Assembly (NCBI GenBank): GCA_013204985.1 | Contig: JABMLG010000002.1 | Span: forward strand, 186,001 to 250,000 | Length of the DNA: 64,000 nt | Origin: Microbacteriaceae bacterium VKM Ac-2855 | Lineage (GTDB): Bacteria; Actinomycetota; Actinomycetes; Actinomycetales; Microbacteriaceae | Reading direction: 5' to 3' | In this document: positions 44,802 through 54,272 of the stretch, in pieces | How the letters are laid out: the number at the start of each line of letters is the position of its first letter | Position numbering within the stretch: the stretch's first letter is position 1 | Position numbers and translations under genes: made by a program | Notes under the pieces: model-generated | Databases searched by the model: none | The model's input: only the letters and a program-made list of their open reading frames with translations | What the model was told of the DNA's origin: nothing

Positions 44802-47800
44802 CTAGCGCCTCTCACGCTCAACACTCCAGGCCTGCAAGCCGTCGTAGGAAAATCCAATAACGGCTGAGACTATAGCATTATCATCCTGGCCCGTAAGGAA
44901 GTTTCCGATGGATGGTGTGAAGAACGCCTCGATATCGTTCTTCAGGAGGATGGTGCCTCGTGTAGGACCACGCAATTCGTTGACACGTCCCCTGACACGC
45001 ATCAATTTGGCTGGTGGCGACTGGCTTGTACGGCGCTCCCAACCCGCAACGTCCGCCTTATTGACTAACCGATCCAAGCCGGTACCATTGCCGAGCCAGT
45101 CAAAAACCGTTCGTCGCTGTTTGAAATCTCGGCTTCTCGACTTCATCCGCTCTATCTTGCCGGAGAGTTCGTCAGCCGACACCAGGCCGCCATTCAATGC
45201 ATGAATTGACGTCAGCACGCAATCATAATAGAGCGCGTCACGGGACGTGTCATGTTCGACCCAGGTGGAAACAACCTCTAACGCGCGCGATAGGCTGATG
45301 CCGCCAACGCGCCCAGCCTTCAGCCATACCCGCAGAGTTGCGCCGTCTGTCGGGTTGTCTCGGAGGCTGGCGTTGAGCAGACTCATAGCGGCCTCGACGT
45401 CAGTGGGGGATGCGGAGCTCCATCCGCCGCTCCTCTGCCCATAAAGTCGTGCGAGCCGAACTCGAAGGGCGGTTTTCGATCCCATCGTCGTGTCGAGTAT
45501 GTTTCTGTAGCCCTCAATCATTGCAGAGTAGTCGTCGTATACTCCTTCGAGTCGAGCTCGGACGCTCCTAATGGCGTTGGACGGCTGATCGTCTCCCTCC
45601 ACCTCGCCTACCGCGTCGACGCAATCTTCGGCCTTGTCGAGAAGCTCCGAATAGAACGCAGAGCTGACCTTTCGAAGGAACCCCGCATAACTGACTGAGC
45701 CGTCTATTGACTTTCCCCATTCAATCACGCTGAGACAGAGTTCTGCTGTCGAAATGAGGGGGTAGTCGGAGGTGTCGTCCAGCTGGGTCGCTCGATCGTA
45801 GGCGTCAATCGCCATGCGGGCTATTCGCTCGACCTCCCCGCCCACCTCATTCTTGAGGACGGGGGTCAATTCTGGGTGGCGGTGGCGTTCGAGGTAGTCG
45901 AAAAGTTCTCGGCGTGCATTTGTGCCCTTCATGTGGAGGATGACCGGATCGTCATTCCTGATTCGGATGGCCTCGTCCATACTTTCGCGGGCCGCGTCAT
46001 GATTTCGCAGATCCGAACTCTGCCAGCGGGAGAAATGGGCCCAATAGTGCGCTTCTTCAGGAAAACATTCCGTGAGCGCCACAAAAACACGTTCCCGACT
46101 TTCATATGGAAGGGAGTCGATCAAGTCGGAGTATCTGGCGCGGTCACTCTCGCCACGCACCTCGCGTTTGATGAAAAGCTGCTTTAGGAGTTCGTCATAG
46201 TCGAACGACAGTTCTCCTGTAGTGGCTTCTGCCACGTACTTGATTAACGTCTCTGACCAGTAAGCGAGATTTGTTTTCCACGCACCGCGCGAGTTACGGC
46301 TTGCGCCTTCGATCGGGGTGAGGCATTCCCGTAGAATTTGCTCGGCGATGAGTGAATGTGGAGTTCGCCAATACCCTGCTCTCTCTTCGAGAAGCAAACC
46401 ATCAAACTTAGTCCCAAAATAGTCTCGGAGCGCAACAGCCTCATCAGCTGTGCGGGCAAGCATGCGAGAAAACATGCTTGAATGGATTGAGGTGGCTCCG
46501 TACCTGTGGGACAATGCTGTTAATATCACGACGGGCAAAAGATCTACTTCGACTTCTTCGAGGAAGGCGTGCACGTACTCCGACAGACCTACAAAATCGT
46601 CATGAAAGGCGGTCAAAGCAAATATGAAGGGAACGGGCGACTCGGGACTCGAAGCTGCTCCCAGTCGACTGATGGCGCTGTGACGATCTGGCCTAATTGC
46701 CGTGAAGAACCGCTTGAAGTCCACTGCCTCGTCGTGGTCCATGGGCGGGAGCATCTTGGCAGCGTCGGCGATCTTTGGCGTGTAGGAAGCCCTCGAGACG
46801 AGGAGGATTAGTGCCGCGACAGAGTTGGATCGCAATCGGTCATATAGTGCATCGGTTACTTGCGAACTGGCCGCTTCGATGACCACAAGCACCTTCTGGT
46901 CCGTCAATTTCGCAAGAAGTTCAATCCGGTCGGCAAGTGCGTTACTCTCCGCGAGCCGGGACACCACAATCACCGGGTATGAATCTCTAAACTCCCAAGC
47001 GACTCGTCGAGTTACGGTCGTCCCGCCGGCCCCTGGAAAGTGACCAAATACATGTCTGTCCGTCGAACGCTTCGCCAATTTCGACGCCAGAGCCCGCTTA
47101 AGGGCCCCGACCGCTGGATCGCGAAATAGGTCGACATCGTTACTTAGTTCGAACCAAGTAATCTGTCTGCCGCTGTAAAAATCTACTCCGACCCCATCTA
47201 TCGATTCTGACTCGAATACTATCAAGCTATGTAGAATCTCATAGCCATCTTCGAGGTACTTGCGATTAATCGGGCTTAACACCACCCTGCCGCCATCGTT
47301 TCCTGGCAACGTGGCAAGTGCGTCCGGCATGAGGTTGACTATAGGCTTTGGATTGATTGCGAGTGCAACGGTATTTGCGTCGTGTGCGAGAAGGCGAGCC
47401 GAATAGCCACCCAGAAGTGCTGATTCACGCTGGTGGACGAGGGTTACTAAAGCTCGGTCACCGGCGGCGTCCAAAATGGCGTCGATAACGGAGCGAGCGC
47501 GATCGTCGGGTTCCCCGAAGACAAACAATTTGAATGGCTGCACGAATGAGGTGGCCAGATTGCTGGCAAGCAACTCGATACTCGGGAGTAAAGTCCTGCG
47601 CCACTCTCGAAAACTTCGGTCGGTTCTCGTGGAACTCCCAACAGGTTCTAACCCTGCAGCTGCGAGCCACGTTGTCCAGTTTCGTGACCAACTCGGCTGT
47701 TGGGTGGGAATGAGGAGTCGTACTTGGTCTCCTACCTCCTTCATGAAGCGGTAGCTGCCGTTGACCTCGTCGGTCAGGGTATCAAAATCTACGACGACAT

Positions 47801-49154
47801 CCCAGCCGGCGCTAGCAAGCCTCACTCGTTCCCAGTGGTTTAGCCCGCCATCAGGTATGACAGCGATCGATACAACTCGCGCGTCGAAGTTGCAGCATTC
47901 AGCAGAGATCTCCCGCGCTGCTGCGATTGCCGCCTGTTGGTCTGGGCTGATTTCTGGACCAATGGTGGCCTGGCTCGTGTCATCAAACTTGAGTTTGCTG
48001 ATTAATATCCATTGAGTTGCGGCGATGGATGCAAGTTCGAAGAACCATAATCTCGTATCCTTTGCTAAGCGATCGCGGCTGCTCAATACGAGTGCGGAGC
48101 CACAAATCGATAGCCAAAATTGTGTCCGCCATTCGCTGCCGTAATTACGCTCAAGCGCCAGTCGGCTGCCGCATTCCTCCACTGAGGACCATGCGTCGGT
48201 GATTGCAGCTAGTTCCGAAGGCAGGCGTGAGTCGTCCCTTTCCTCGATCCAATCAAGTAGAGAAGCGCTTAGTCCTGTCGGCCAAGATGCAACCGCTCTT
48301 TCGATTTCAGATAGGAGTAAGTTCGCGGGGTCGTCGCTCAACGATCGATCTGTGTCGAAATGCGCGAGGTCGATCAACCGATACAAATCGGGCTGCGCTT
48401 GTTGCATGATTGGCAACAAGACATTCTCGACATGTAGGTCGCCGTGAGAATTTCCCACTAACGCAATGGTTCGGTAGTCTTGGTTTTCTGGTCGAGCGAG
48501 TATTAGGGGATTATAGAGGAGCCGATCCCCTTTCGAGGCAGTGAACCGAAGCCTTGTTGCTGAAACGCATTCTTCGCCAAATTCATCGGCGAGCCATGTA
48601 GGGATGCGACCATTTGGAACGGTGCGTTTGGCGACCCGTGCGCCGAGGATCTCTAAGGGTGGTGCCTCTTTGGCTCGAACATCGTCATTCCAATCCTTGA
48701 TGATGGATGTGGTGATCGTGGCAAGGCTCCTGGTCATGTCCTTCTTGCCTGTGAGTGATGACAAAGGCTGCCATACCTGTCGATCTCCGCCGGCGAACTG
48801 TTGAAGAATCAAGCCGCTTCCGTCGCTGAGGGGGAGCGGTTCGCAAAAGAGTTCAACCAGGTGTGCTTCCGCAAATTTCCTGTCCGCGTCCAGAGCTCGT
48901 GAGTGTCGCTCACCTTCGTCGGAGTTGGCGGCGCCCGGGTTTAATTTCAGTACCAAGCGACGATCGCCGTGGCCCGTCGTTGATCTGGCGGTGACCATTC
49001 CGACTACTGCCCCGCTGAGTCCTGGGGTCAGAAGTCGTTCGGGCTCGATGATTACGTTCATTCCGAATGCCCAAGCGGTCACCTCGACTGCTCGCTCATG
49101 GCCGATCCATTCGGCTAGCGTGGAGAGGGGTCGGTCCATAGGCAGATCGGTCAT
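44802..49154 (-). CDS. Large SAMD9-like STAND NTPase with N-terminal kinase-like domain (candidate defence protein)
   Basis: About 1450 residues. At the N-terminus TPGLSGAVVGMV (about 43-54), VLKL with Lys70, SHGDLHVENVLL (His237) and LIDLAHFDTD (Asp262) read as the Gly-loop, Lys, catalytic loop and metal-Asp of an aminoglycoside-phosphotransferase-like kinase. DFYSGRQITWFEL (about 658) precedes a P-loop FGHFPGAGGTTVTRRVAW (about 703-720), which lacks the usual Lys and resembles the GxGGTT loop of SAMD9 proteins; VLVVIE (about 756) is a possible Walker B. TPR-like helices follow (about 1030-1130), and the last 65 residues (RVRGRVNEL, FFTPSIGNFL, IGFSYDGLQAW) look like the SAMD9 OB-fold. ATG 49154 follows AGAAGGA. 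The codon use is unlike its neighbours, showing transfer. Confidence 0.7.
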   Translation of the reverse strand: MTDLPMDRPLSTLAEWIGHERAVEVTAWAFGMNVIIEPERLLTPGLSGAVVGMVTARSTTGHGDRRLVLKLNPGAANSDEGERHSRALDADRKFAEAHLVELFCEPLPLSDGSGLILQQFAGGDRQVWQPLSSLTGKKDMTRSLATITTSIIKDWNDDVRAKEAPPLEILGARVAKRTVPNGRIPTWLADEFGEECVSATRLRFTASKGDRLLYNPLILARPENQDYRTIALVGNSHGDLHVENVLLPIMQQAQPDLYRLIDLAHFDTDRSLSDDPANLLLSEIERAVASWPTGLSASLLDWIEERDDSRLPSELAAITDAWSSVEECGSRLALERNYGSEWRTQFWLSICGSALVLSSRDRLAKDTRLWFFELASIAATQWILISKLKFDDTSQATIGPEISPDQQAAIAAAREISAECCNFDARVVSIAVIPDGGLNHWERVRLASAGWDVVVDFDTLTDEVNGSYRFMKEVGDQVRLLIPTQQPSWSRNWTTWLAAAGLEPVGSSTRTDRSFREWRRTLLPSIELLASNLATSFVQPFKLFVFGEPDDRARSVIDAILDAAGDRALVTLVHQRESALLGGYSARLLAHDANTVALAINPKPIVNLMPDALATLPGNDGGRVVLSPINRKYLEDGYEILHSLIVFESESIDGVGVDFYSGRQITWFELSNDVDLFRDPAVGALKRALASKLAKRSTDRHVFGHFPGAGGTTVTRRVAWEFRDSYPVIVVSRLAESNALADRIELLAKLTDQKVLVVIEAASSQVTDALYDRLRSNSVAALILLVSRASYTPKIADAAKMLPPMDHDEAVDFKRFFTAIRPDRHSAISRLGAASSPESPVPFIFALTAFHDDFVGLSEYVHAFLEEVEVDLLPVVILTALSHRYGATSIHSSMFSRMLARTADEAVALRDYFGTKFDGLLLEERAGYWRTPHSLIAEQILRECLTPIEGASRNSRGAWKTNLAYWSETLIKYVAEATTGELSFDYDELLKQLFIKREVRGESDRARYSDLIDSLPYESRERVFVALTECFPEEAHYWAHFSRWQSSDLRNHDAARESMDEAIRIRNDDPVILHMKGTNARRELFDYLERHRHPELTPVLKNEVGGEVERIARMAIDAYDRATQLDDTSDYPLISTAELCLSVIEWGKSIDGSVSYAGFLRKVSSAFYSELLDKAEDCVDAVGEVEGDDQPSNAIRSVRARLEGVYDDYSAMIEGYRNILDTTMGSKTALRVRLARLYGQRSGGWSSASPTDVEAAMSLLNASLRDNPTDGATLRVWLKAGRVGGISLSRALEVVSTWVEHDTSRDALYYDCVLTSIHALNGGLVSADELSGKIERMKSRSRDFKQRRTVFDWLGNGTGLDRLVNKADVAGWERRTSQSPPAKLMRVRGRVNELRGPTRGTILLKNDIEAFFTPSIGNFLTGQDDNAIVSAVIGFSYDGLQAWSVERERR

Positions 49155-49308
49155 CTGAGTCCTTCTACACTTCGAAACTGGGTCGAGTTCTGCGTGAAAT
49201 CGGAGCATGACACGTCTCTCTGAACTGGGCAAGGTCGCCTGGCTCGAGGAGGATGTTTGAGTTCAGGGGTCATCGCAAGGGGGCTCGGTGTGTCGATGGG
49301 ACATAGCT

Positions 49309-50708
49309 GGCTCTTCGCAATTGATGGTGTAGCCGTACGGGTGTGAGGTTGGCGCGTCGGTGCGGGGAATGAGGTCGAGGTCTTCCCAAGATGGAAGTTC
49401 TCACACTCACCGTCCGGAAGACCTCGACATGCCTCACGCCACCTTCAGTGACCCTGATCTCACGAGCTCTGCCGCTTGGACGAGCTCGGCCTGCACGCCA
49501 TCGGTCAGCTGCTCGAGCCCGACCGGGCCGTGCTGGAGTGCCGCGTCGTCGACGCGGATCGGTGGTGCAAGACGTGCGGCGCGGGGCGCGTCGTTCGTGA
49601 CACGGTCGCGCGGCGTCTCGCGCACGAACCGTTGGGTTCGCGACCCACGATTCTGCTGATCCGGGTGCGCCGCTACTGCTGCACCGGCTGCGGCCAGGTC
49701 TGGCGGCAAGACACCACGAAAGCAACGGAGCCGCGCGCGAAGATCTCGCGTCGCGGTCTGCGGTGGGCGCTGGAGGGCCGCGTCATCGGCCACCTCACCG
49801 TCACCCGCGTCGCCGCCGGTCTGGGCGCGTCCTGGCACACCGCGAACGACACCGTCCTCGCCGAAGGCAGACGGATGCTGATCGATGACCCGACCCGGTT
49901 CGACGGGGTCACCACGATCGGTGTCGACGAGCATGTCTGACGGCACACCCGCCATGGCGAGAAGTACGTCACCGTGACCATCGACCTCACCCCGATCCGC
50001 GCAAAGACGCGCCCGGCGCGGCTGTTGGACGTGGCCGAGGGAGGCTCCAAGGCCGTGTTCAAATAGTGGCTCGCCGACCGCCTGCAAGTCTGGCGGGCCA
50101 GAGTCGAGGTCGTTGCGATGGACGGCTTCACCGGCTTCAAAACGGCCGCTGCGGAGGAACTTCCCGACGCGGTCCCGGTGATGGATCCGTTCCACGTCGT
50201 CCGCCTCGCCGGCGACGCTCTGGACCGTTGCCGGCAACGGATCCAACAGCACACGATGGGGCATCGCGGCCGATCCGGTAACCCGCTCTACTCCGCCCGG
50301 CGCACCTTGCATACTGGCGCAAACCTGCTCACTGACAAGCGGCGCGCCCGCCTCGAGGCCGTGTTCGCGACTGAGGAGCACGTCGAGGTCGAAGTGACCT
50401 GGGGTATCTACCAGCGCATGATCGCCGCCTACCGCGACCCCGACCGCGCGAGCGGCAAGACCGTGATGCAAGCCCTGATCGCCTCGATCGGCAGCGGCGT
50501 TCCCCGGGCCCGAAGGAGTTGGTCACGCTGGGCCGGACCATGAAATTCCGCGCCGCTGACGTCCTGGCCTACTTCGACCGTCCCGGCACCTCCAACGGGC
50601 CCACCGAAGCGATCAACGGCCGCCTCGAACACCTCCGCGGCTCCGCCCTCGGATTTCGCAACCTGACCAACTACAGCGCCCGATCACTACTCGAAACCGG
50701 CGGCTTCA
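49309..50708 (+). mobile_element. ISL3-family insertion sequence remnant
   Basis: The left end starts near GGCTCTTCGCAATT (49309), which looks like an ISL3 terminal repeat. The transposase reading starts at 49429 after a perfect 12-bp inverted repeat (TCGAGGTCTTCC at 49375, GGAAGACCTCGA at 49416) that would hide its start in a hairpin. The right end, including the last codons and the right terminal repeat, is missing and is replaced by the right 234-bp repeat at 50709. Confidence 0.85.
49429..50706 (+). pseudogene. ISL3-family transposase, broken
   Basis: The protein can be followed across three frames: MPHATFSDPDL, then after a frameshift near 49463 LDELGLHAIGQLLEPDRAVL with the zinc-finger WCKTCGAGR and YCCTGCGQVWRQD, then DEHV followed by TGA at 49938 where the family has Trp. 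After KYVTVTIDLTPIRA comes TAG at 50064, then VVAMDGFTGFKTA and PVMDPFHVVRLAGDALDRCR. A second frameshift near 50505 leads into VLAYFDRPGTSNGPTEAING. It stops at LLETGGF, about ten residues short. Two stops, two frameshifts and a lost end rule out activity. Confidence 0.92.
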
Positions 50709-50882
50709 GAGCTCGACGTCGCGGGTGTCGCGCGAGACGAGGATGCGGCCGGCCGCATCCTCGAGGCGACGCACGTGCTGGCTGACGGTCGGCTGGCTGA
50801 GTCCGAGCTGCGCGGCGGCCCGCGTGAATCCGCGGGTCTCGGCCACGGCCAGGAATGTCTTCAGCAGAACGGGTTCGAACAC
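50706..50882 (-). pseudogene. 58-codon LysR fragment (DNA-binding domain only)
   Basis: This is the duplicated 5' end of the lysR gene: codons 1-58, identical in protein sequence, ending ...RDTRDVEL, and then TGA (50706-50708) formed exactly at the junction with island DNA. It has the same start codon, leader and operator as the intact gene. It may be a mere remnant, but as an open frame it could produce an isolated winged HTH. Confidence 0.85.
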
Positions 50883-50942
50883 GGGAGCCCTCCGACGTCG
50901 TCGTCATTGCGTTAGGCAATGGGAGTTATAGCCGCAATTTAC
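50709..50942. repeat. 234-bp direct repeat, right copy
   Basis: Matches 44542-44775 at 233 of 234 positions. Its right border (50943) continues into the leader of the MFS gene at 51031, so this copy keeps the ancestral promoter side of the locus. The LysR box ATTGC-GTTAG-GCAAT is at 50906-50920. Confidence 0.97.
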
Positions 50943-51030
50943 TCCGCTTATGCCTGGCGCGCGAGTAGCGTTCTGTGAGAACGCATAGCCCGGCGATCCA
51001 GCCGCGGCCGAACTCGTAAGGAAACACTCC

Positions 51031-52401
51031 GTGGCCCTGTCCAACACCGACGTCTCGACGCCGGCCACCGCCCAGCCGTCCACCGTCCAGCCGTCCACCA
51101 CCCAGCCGTACACAGCCCAACCCGCGACCGTCCCGCTCACCATCGTGTCCGAGCGCCCGCAATGGCGGCACACCTTCGTCGCTCTCACCGTGCCGAACTT
51201 CCGGATCTACACCGGCGCGCACTTCATCGGCTCGACAGCCATGTGGATCCAGCGGATCGCGCAGGACTGGTTGGTGCTCGAACTCACCGGCAGCGTGGTG
51301 GCCGTCGGCGTCACCGTCGCCCTGCAGTTCGCGCCGATGCTGTTCTTCGGTCTCTACGGCGGCGTCCTCGCCGACCGGTACCCGAAGCGCCGGCTGCTGG
51401 TTCTCGCACAGTCCACGTCGGGCGCGCTCAGCGCGGTGCTGGGCATCCTCACCCTCGTCGGTGCGATCCAGGCCTGGCACATCTTCGTGGTAGCGCTCCT
51501 GCTCGGCTTCGTCACCGTCGTCGACGTGCCGAGCCGGCAGTCGTTCGTCAACGAGGTCGTCGGCTCGAGCCTGCTGCGCAACGCGATCAGCATGAACGCG
51601 ACCGTCTTCCAGCTGGGTGCGCTCGTCGGCCCCGCGATCAGCGGCGCGCTCATCCTCGCGGTCGGATCCGGGCCCGCGTTCCTGATCAACGCGGCGGCGT
51701 GCCTGGTCGCCGTGTCGGGCCTGCTCTCGATGAACGCCTCCAAACTGCAGACCGTCATCCCGATCCCCCGTGCGAAGGGTCAGCTCCGCGAGGGCCTGCA
51801 GTATGCGCTGGCCAAGCCGGCGATCGCCTGGTCGCTGCTGTTGATCGCGATCGCCTCCATGTTCGCCCTCAACACCGCGGTGGTGTTCGCCGATTACGCC
51901 GATTCGGTCTTCGACGCCGGCCCGGGCGGCTACGGACTCTTCAACTCGATGGCCGCCATCGGCGCCGTCATCGGAGCGGTGTCATCCACACGTCGCGCCA
52001 GCCTGCGGCTACGGACGGTGGTCGGCGGCGCGGTCGTGCTCGGCTGCTTCGAGATCGTGGCGGGCCTGATGCCCGTGCAGGCACTGTTCGCGATGACGCT
52101 GATCGGCGTCGGAGTCGGCAACCTCCTCTTCGTGACCGCGGCGAACACGCTGATCCAGTCCTCCTCGAACGTCGCCGTGCGCGGCCGGATCATGGCCCTG
52201 TACATGCTGACGCTGCTCGGCTTCCAGACCCTCGGCGCGCCTTTGGTGGGTGCGCTGTGCGACGCGTTGGGCGCATCCGCGACGTTCGTGCTGATGGGCG
52301 GAACCTTGGTCGTGGGCGCAGCGACCGTCTCGGTGATCGTGGCGGCGCGGGCGCAGATGGGTCTGCGCTTCTCGACGCACGGCGTCCGCATCGTCGACTG
52401 A
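51031..52401 (+). CDS. MFS transporter, EntS-like (MFS_3) exporter
   Basis: This 456-residue protein has a Thr/Pro-rich N-terminal tail containing a QPST-type repeat, then FRIYTGAHFIGSTAMWIQRIAQDWLVLELTGS and GGVLADRYPKRRLLVLAQ, typical of 12-helix exporters related to enterobactin exporter EntS. AAGGAAA precedes GTG 51031. It is the probable target of the LysR regulator; the operator lies 110-125 bases upstream in the right repeat. Confidence 0.88.
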   Translation: MALSNTDVSTPATAQPSTVQPSTTQPYTAQPATVPLTIVSERPQWRHTFVALTVPNFRIYTGAHFIGSTAMWIQRIAQDWLVLELTGSVVAVGVTVALQFAPMLFFGLYGGVLADRYPKRRLLVLAQSTSGALSAVLGILTLVGAIQAWHIFVVALLLGFVTVVDVPSRQSFVNEVVGSSLLRNAISMNATVFQLGALVGPAISGALILAVGSGPAFLINAAACLVAVSGLLSMNASKLQTVIPIPRAKGQLREGLQYALAKPAIAWSLLLIAIASMFALNTAVVFADYADSVFDAGPGGYGLFNSMAAIGAVIGAVSSTRRASLRLRTVVGGAVVLGCFEIVAGLMPVQALFAMTLIGVGVGNLLFVTAANTLIQSSSNVAVRGRIMALYMLTLLGFQTLGAPLVGALCDALGASATFVLMGGTLVVGAATVSVIVAARAQMGLRFSTHGVRIVD

Positions 52402-52442
52402 CCCTGCCCCGCTGGGGGAGGGCCCGCGGCTAGGCTCGCACC

Positions 52443-54239
52443 ATGACGCGGATCCCAGCCGTCCTGGCCGTCCTGCTGCTCGTACTGATCGGCGCTCCAC
52501 TCGCGAGCGCCGATACGGACGACTTCCGTTTCGCGAACTACGACGTCGTCTACGACCTCGGCCGCGACGCCGACGGCCATTCCGCCCTGACCACGACCGA
52601 GACCTTCGTCGCCGTCTTCCCCGAGATCGACCAGAATCGCGGGATGCGGCGGGCGATCCCGACATCGTTCGACGGGCATCCGACCGAGGTCGATCTCGTC
52701 TCGGTGACGGATGAGAACGGCGCGGCACGGCCGGTCGACACCGAGACCGACGACGGCTTCCTGATCGTGACGAGCGCCGCCGACGACTACGTGCACGGTG
52801 AGCAGACCTACGTCTTCACCTACACGCAGCGCAACGTGACACTGTCGGCCGACGAGACCGCCTCGGGCCAGGACGAGTTCTACTGGGACACCAACGGCAC
52901 GGGGTGGGCGCAGCCCTTCGACGCGTACAGCGTCCGGGTCGTTGCCGATCCGGGTCTGGCGCAGACCGGATCCGTCGCCTGCTACCGCGGCGCGGCGGGT
53001 TCGACGCAGGGCTGTGAGATCGCGGCCGACGGCACCGTCACCGGCGTCGGCCTCGCTCCCGGCGAGAACGTGACGGTCGCGATCGGCTTCGAACCCAGCA
53101 CGTTCACCCCGCGCGACGACTCCTACTTCGGCTCGCCGTGGGCCTACCTGCAGCTGTTCGGCTTCGTGGTCGCGCTCGCAGCGCTGGTCGGCGCGATCGT
53201 GCTCCGCGCCACACTGCTGCGGGATGCGCGCGGTCGCGGCACCGTGATCGCCGAGTACGACCCGCCGCCGGCGAGCATCTTCTCGGCGGCCGAGGTCGTC
53301 GGCAAGACCTCGAAGGCGACGGCGGCGGCGTTCGTCGACCTCGCCGTGCGCGGCGTGCTGCAGATCGAGGAGCGCACGACGACGGGCCTCTTCGGGCGGG
53401 AGAAGGAGCACTACGTGCTGCGCCTGATCGACCCGAACGGTGTCGCGAGACGGCGCTTCGTGCGGCCACGGGATCTCACGGCCGACGAGCGCGAGTTCGT
53501 CAGCATGATCTTCGGTTCGACACTGGTGCCCGGCACCGAACGCGACCTCGAGGAGAAGGACGCGGAGTTCGGCAAGAACCTCACGGCCTTCATGACCGGG
53601 CTCCCCGGGCGGGTGAAGGCCGAGGGCCTGCGTCGCAAGCGCACCGGCGGAGCGTCGGCGTGGGCGATGATCGCGGCCTTCGTGGGCGCCGGGCTGACGA
53701 TCGGTGGTGGGGCCGCCCTGCTGGTCGACGACCGCGGTGGCGTCGTGCCGCTGGTGCTGATGATCGCGTCGTTCGTCTCGATCTTCGTGGTGTGCATCCT
53801 GGTGATCGTCCGGCCGCTCACCCGCACGGGCGCCGAGCTGCGCGAGCACCTCGAGGGCCTGGAGCTGTACATCCGCTTGGCCGAGGCCGACCGCCTGGCG
53901 ATGCTGCAGTCGCCCGAGGGTGCGCAGCGGCGCGTGGTCGACTCGACCGAGATCGTCGCGCTCACCGAGCGCCTGCTGCCGTACGCCGTGCTCTTCGGCC
54001 TCGAGCAGGAGTGGGCGAAGGAGCTCGCGGTCGCCTATGAGCAGGCGGGCACCGATCCCGGCTGGTACGCGGGATCGCACGGTTTCAACGCCGCGCTCTT
54101 CGCCGGATCCCTCTCGTCGTTCTCGAGCACCGCGACCTCGACGTGGTCCGGATCCGCCACGAGCTCGTCGAGCGGCGGCGCCTCGGGCGGCGGTTCATCG
54201 GGCGGCGGCGGAGGCGGTGGCGGGGGCGGCGGGGTCTGA
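52443..54239 (+). CDS. DUF2207 membrane protein
   Basis: This 598-residue protein has a signal peptide (to about residue 23), an extracellular beta-rich domain with FRFANYDVVYDLGRDADGHSALTTTETF, one membrane helix near residue 240, a cytoplasmic segment with VVGKTSKATAAAFVDLAVRGVLQIEE, a second helix pair near 410-460 and a Ser/Gly tail ending in a run of Gly. This is the full DUF2207 architecture; function is unknown. TAGGCT six bases before the ATG indicates a leaderless message. Confidence 0.88.
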   Translation: MTRIPAVLAVLLLVLIGAPLASADTDDFRFANYDVVYDLGRDADGHSALTTTETFVAVFPEIDQNRGMRRAIPTSFDGHPTEVDLVSVTDENGAARPVDTETDDGFLIVTSAADDYVHGEQTYVFTYTQRNVTLSADETASGQDEFYWDTNGTGWAQPFDAYSVRVVADPGLAQTGSVACYRGAAGSTQGCEIAADGTVTGVGLAPGENVTVAIGFEPSTFTPRDDSYFGSPWAYLQLFGFVVALAALVGAIVLRATLLRDARGRGTVIAEYDPPPASIFSAAEVVGKTSKATAAAFVDLAVRGVLQIEERTTTGLFGREKEHYVLRLIDPNGVARRRFVRPRDLTADEREFVSMIFGSTLVPGTERDLEEKDAEFGKNLTAFMTGLPGRVKAEGLRRKRTGGASAWAMIAAFVGAGLTIGGGAALLVDDRGGVVPLVLMIASFVSIFVVCILVIVRPLTRTGAELREHLEGLELYIRLAEADRLAMLQSPEGAQRRVVDSTEIVALTERLLPYAVLFGLEQEWAKELAVAYEQAGTDPGWYAGSHGFNAALFAGSLSSFSSTATSTWSGSATSSSSGGASGGGSSGGGGGGGGGGGV

Positions 54240-54272
54240 GCCCCGCCGCCACGCGTCACTCCTCGATCCGCG

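Larger units (their letters stand above)
44776..50708. mobile_element. 5.9-kb low-GC insert flanked by 234-bp direct repeats
   Basis: The segment separates a LysR gene from its former divergent neighbour. It holds a single large, clearly AT-richer gene (44802-49154) and a decayed ISL3 element (49309-50708). No integrase, recombinase or tRNA is present. The flanking repeats have the structure left by single-crossover integration of a circle of about 6.17 kb that carried a 234-bp piece of the target locus; this mechanism is an inference. Confidence 0.85.

Noticed and set aside
45876-48804. Several plus-strand open frames of 60-100 codons inside the large island gene
   Set aside because: Short, without ribosome sites, and antisense to a continuous 1450-codon gene with coherent domains.
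44776-50708. Island considered as an integrative element with site-specific integrase
   Set aside because: No integrase or recombinase frame and no tRNA or attachment-like short repeats; the 234-bp repeats fit homologous recombination.
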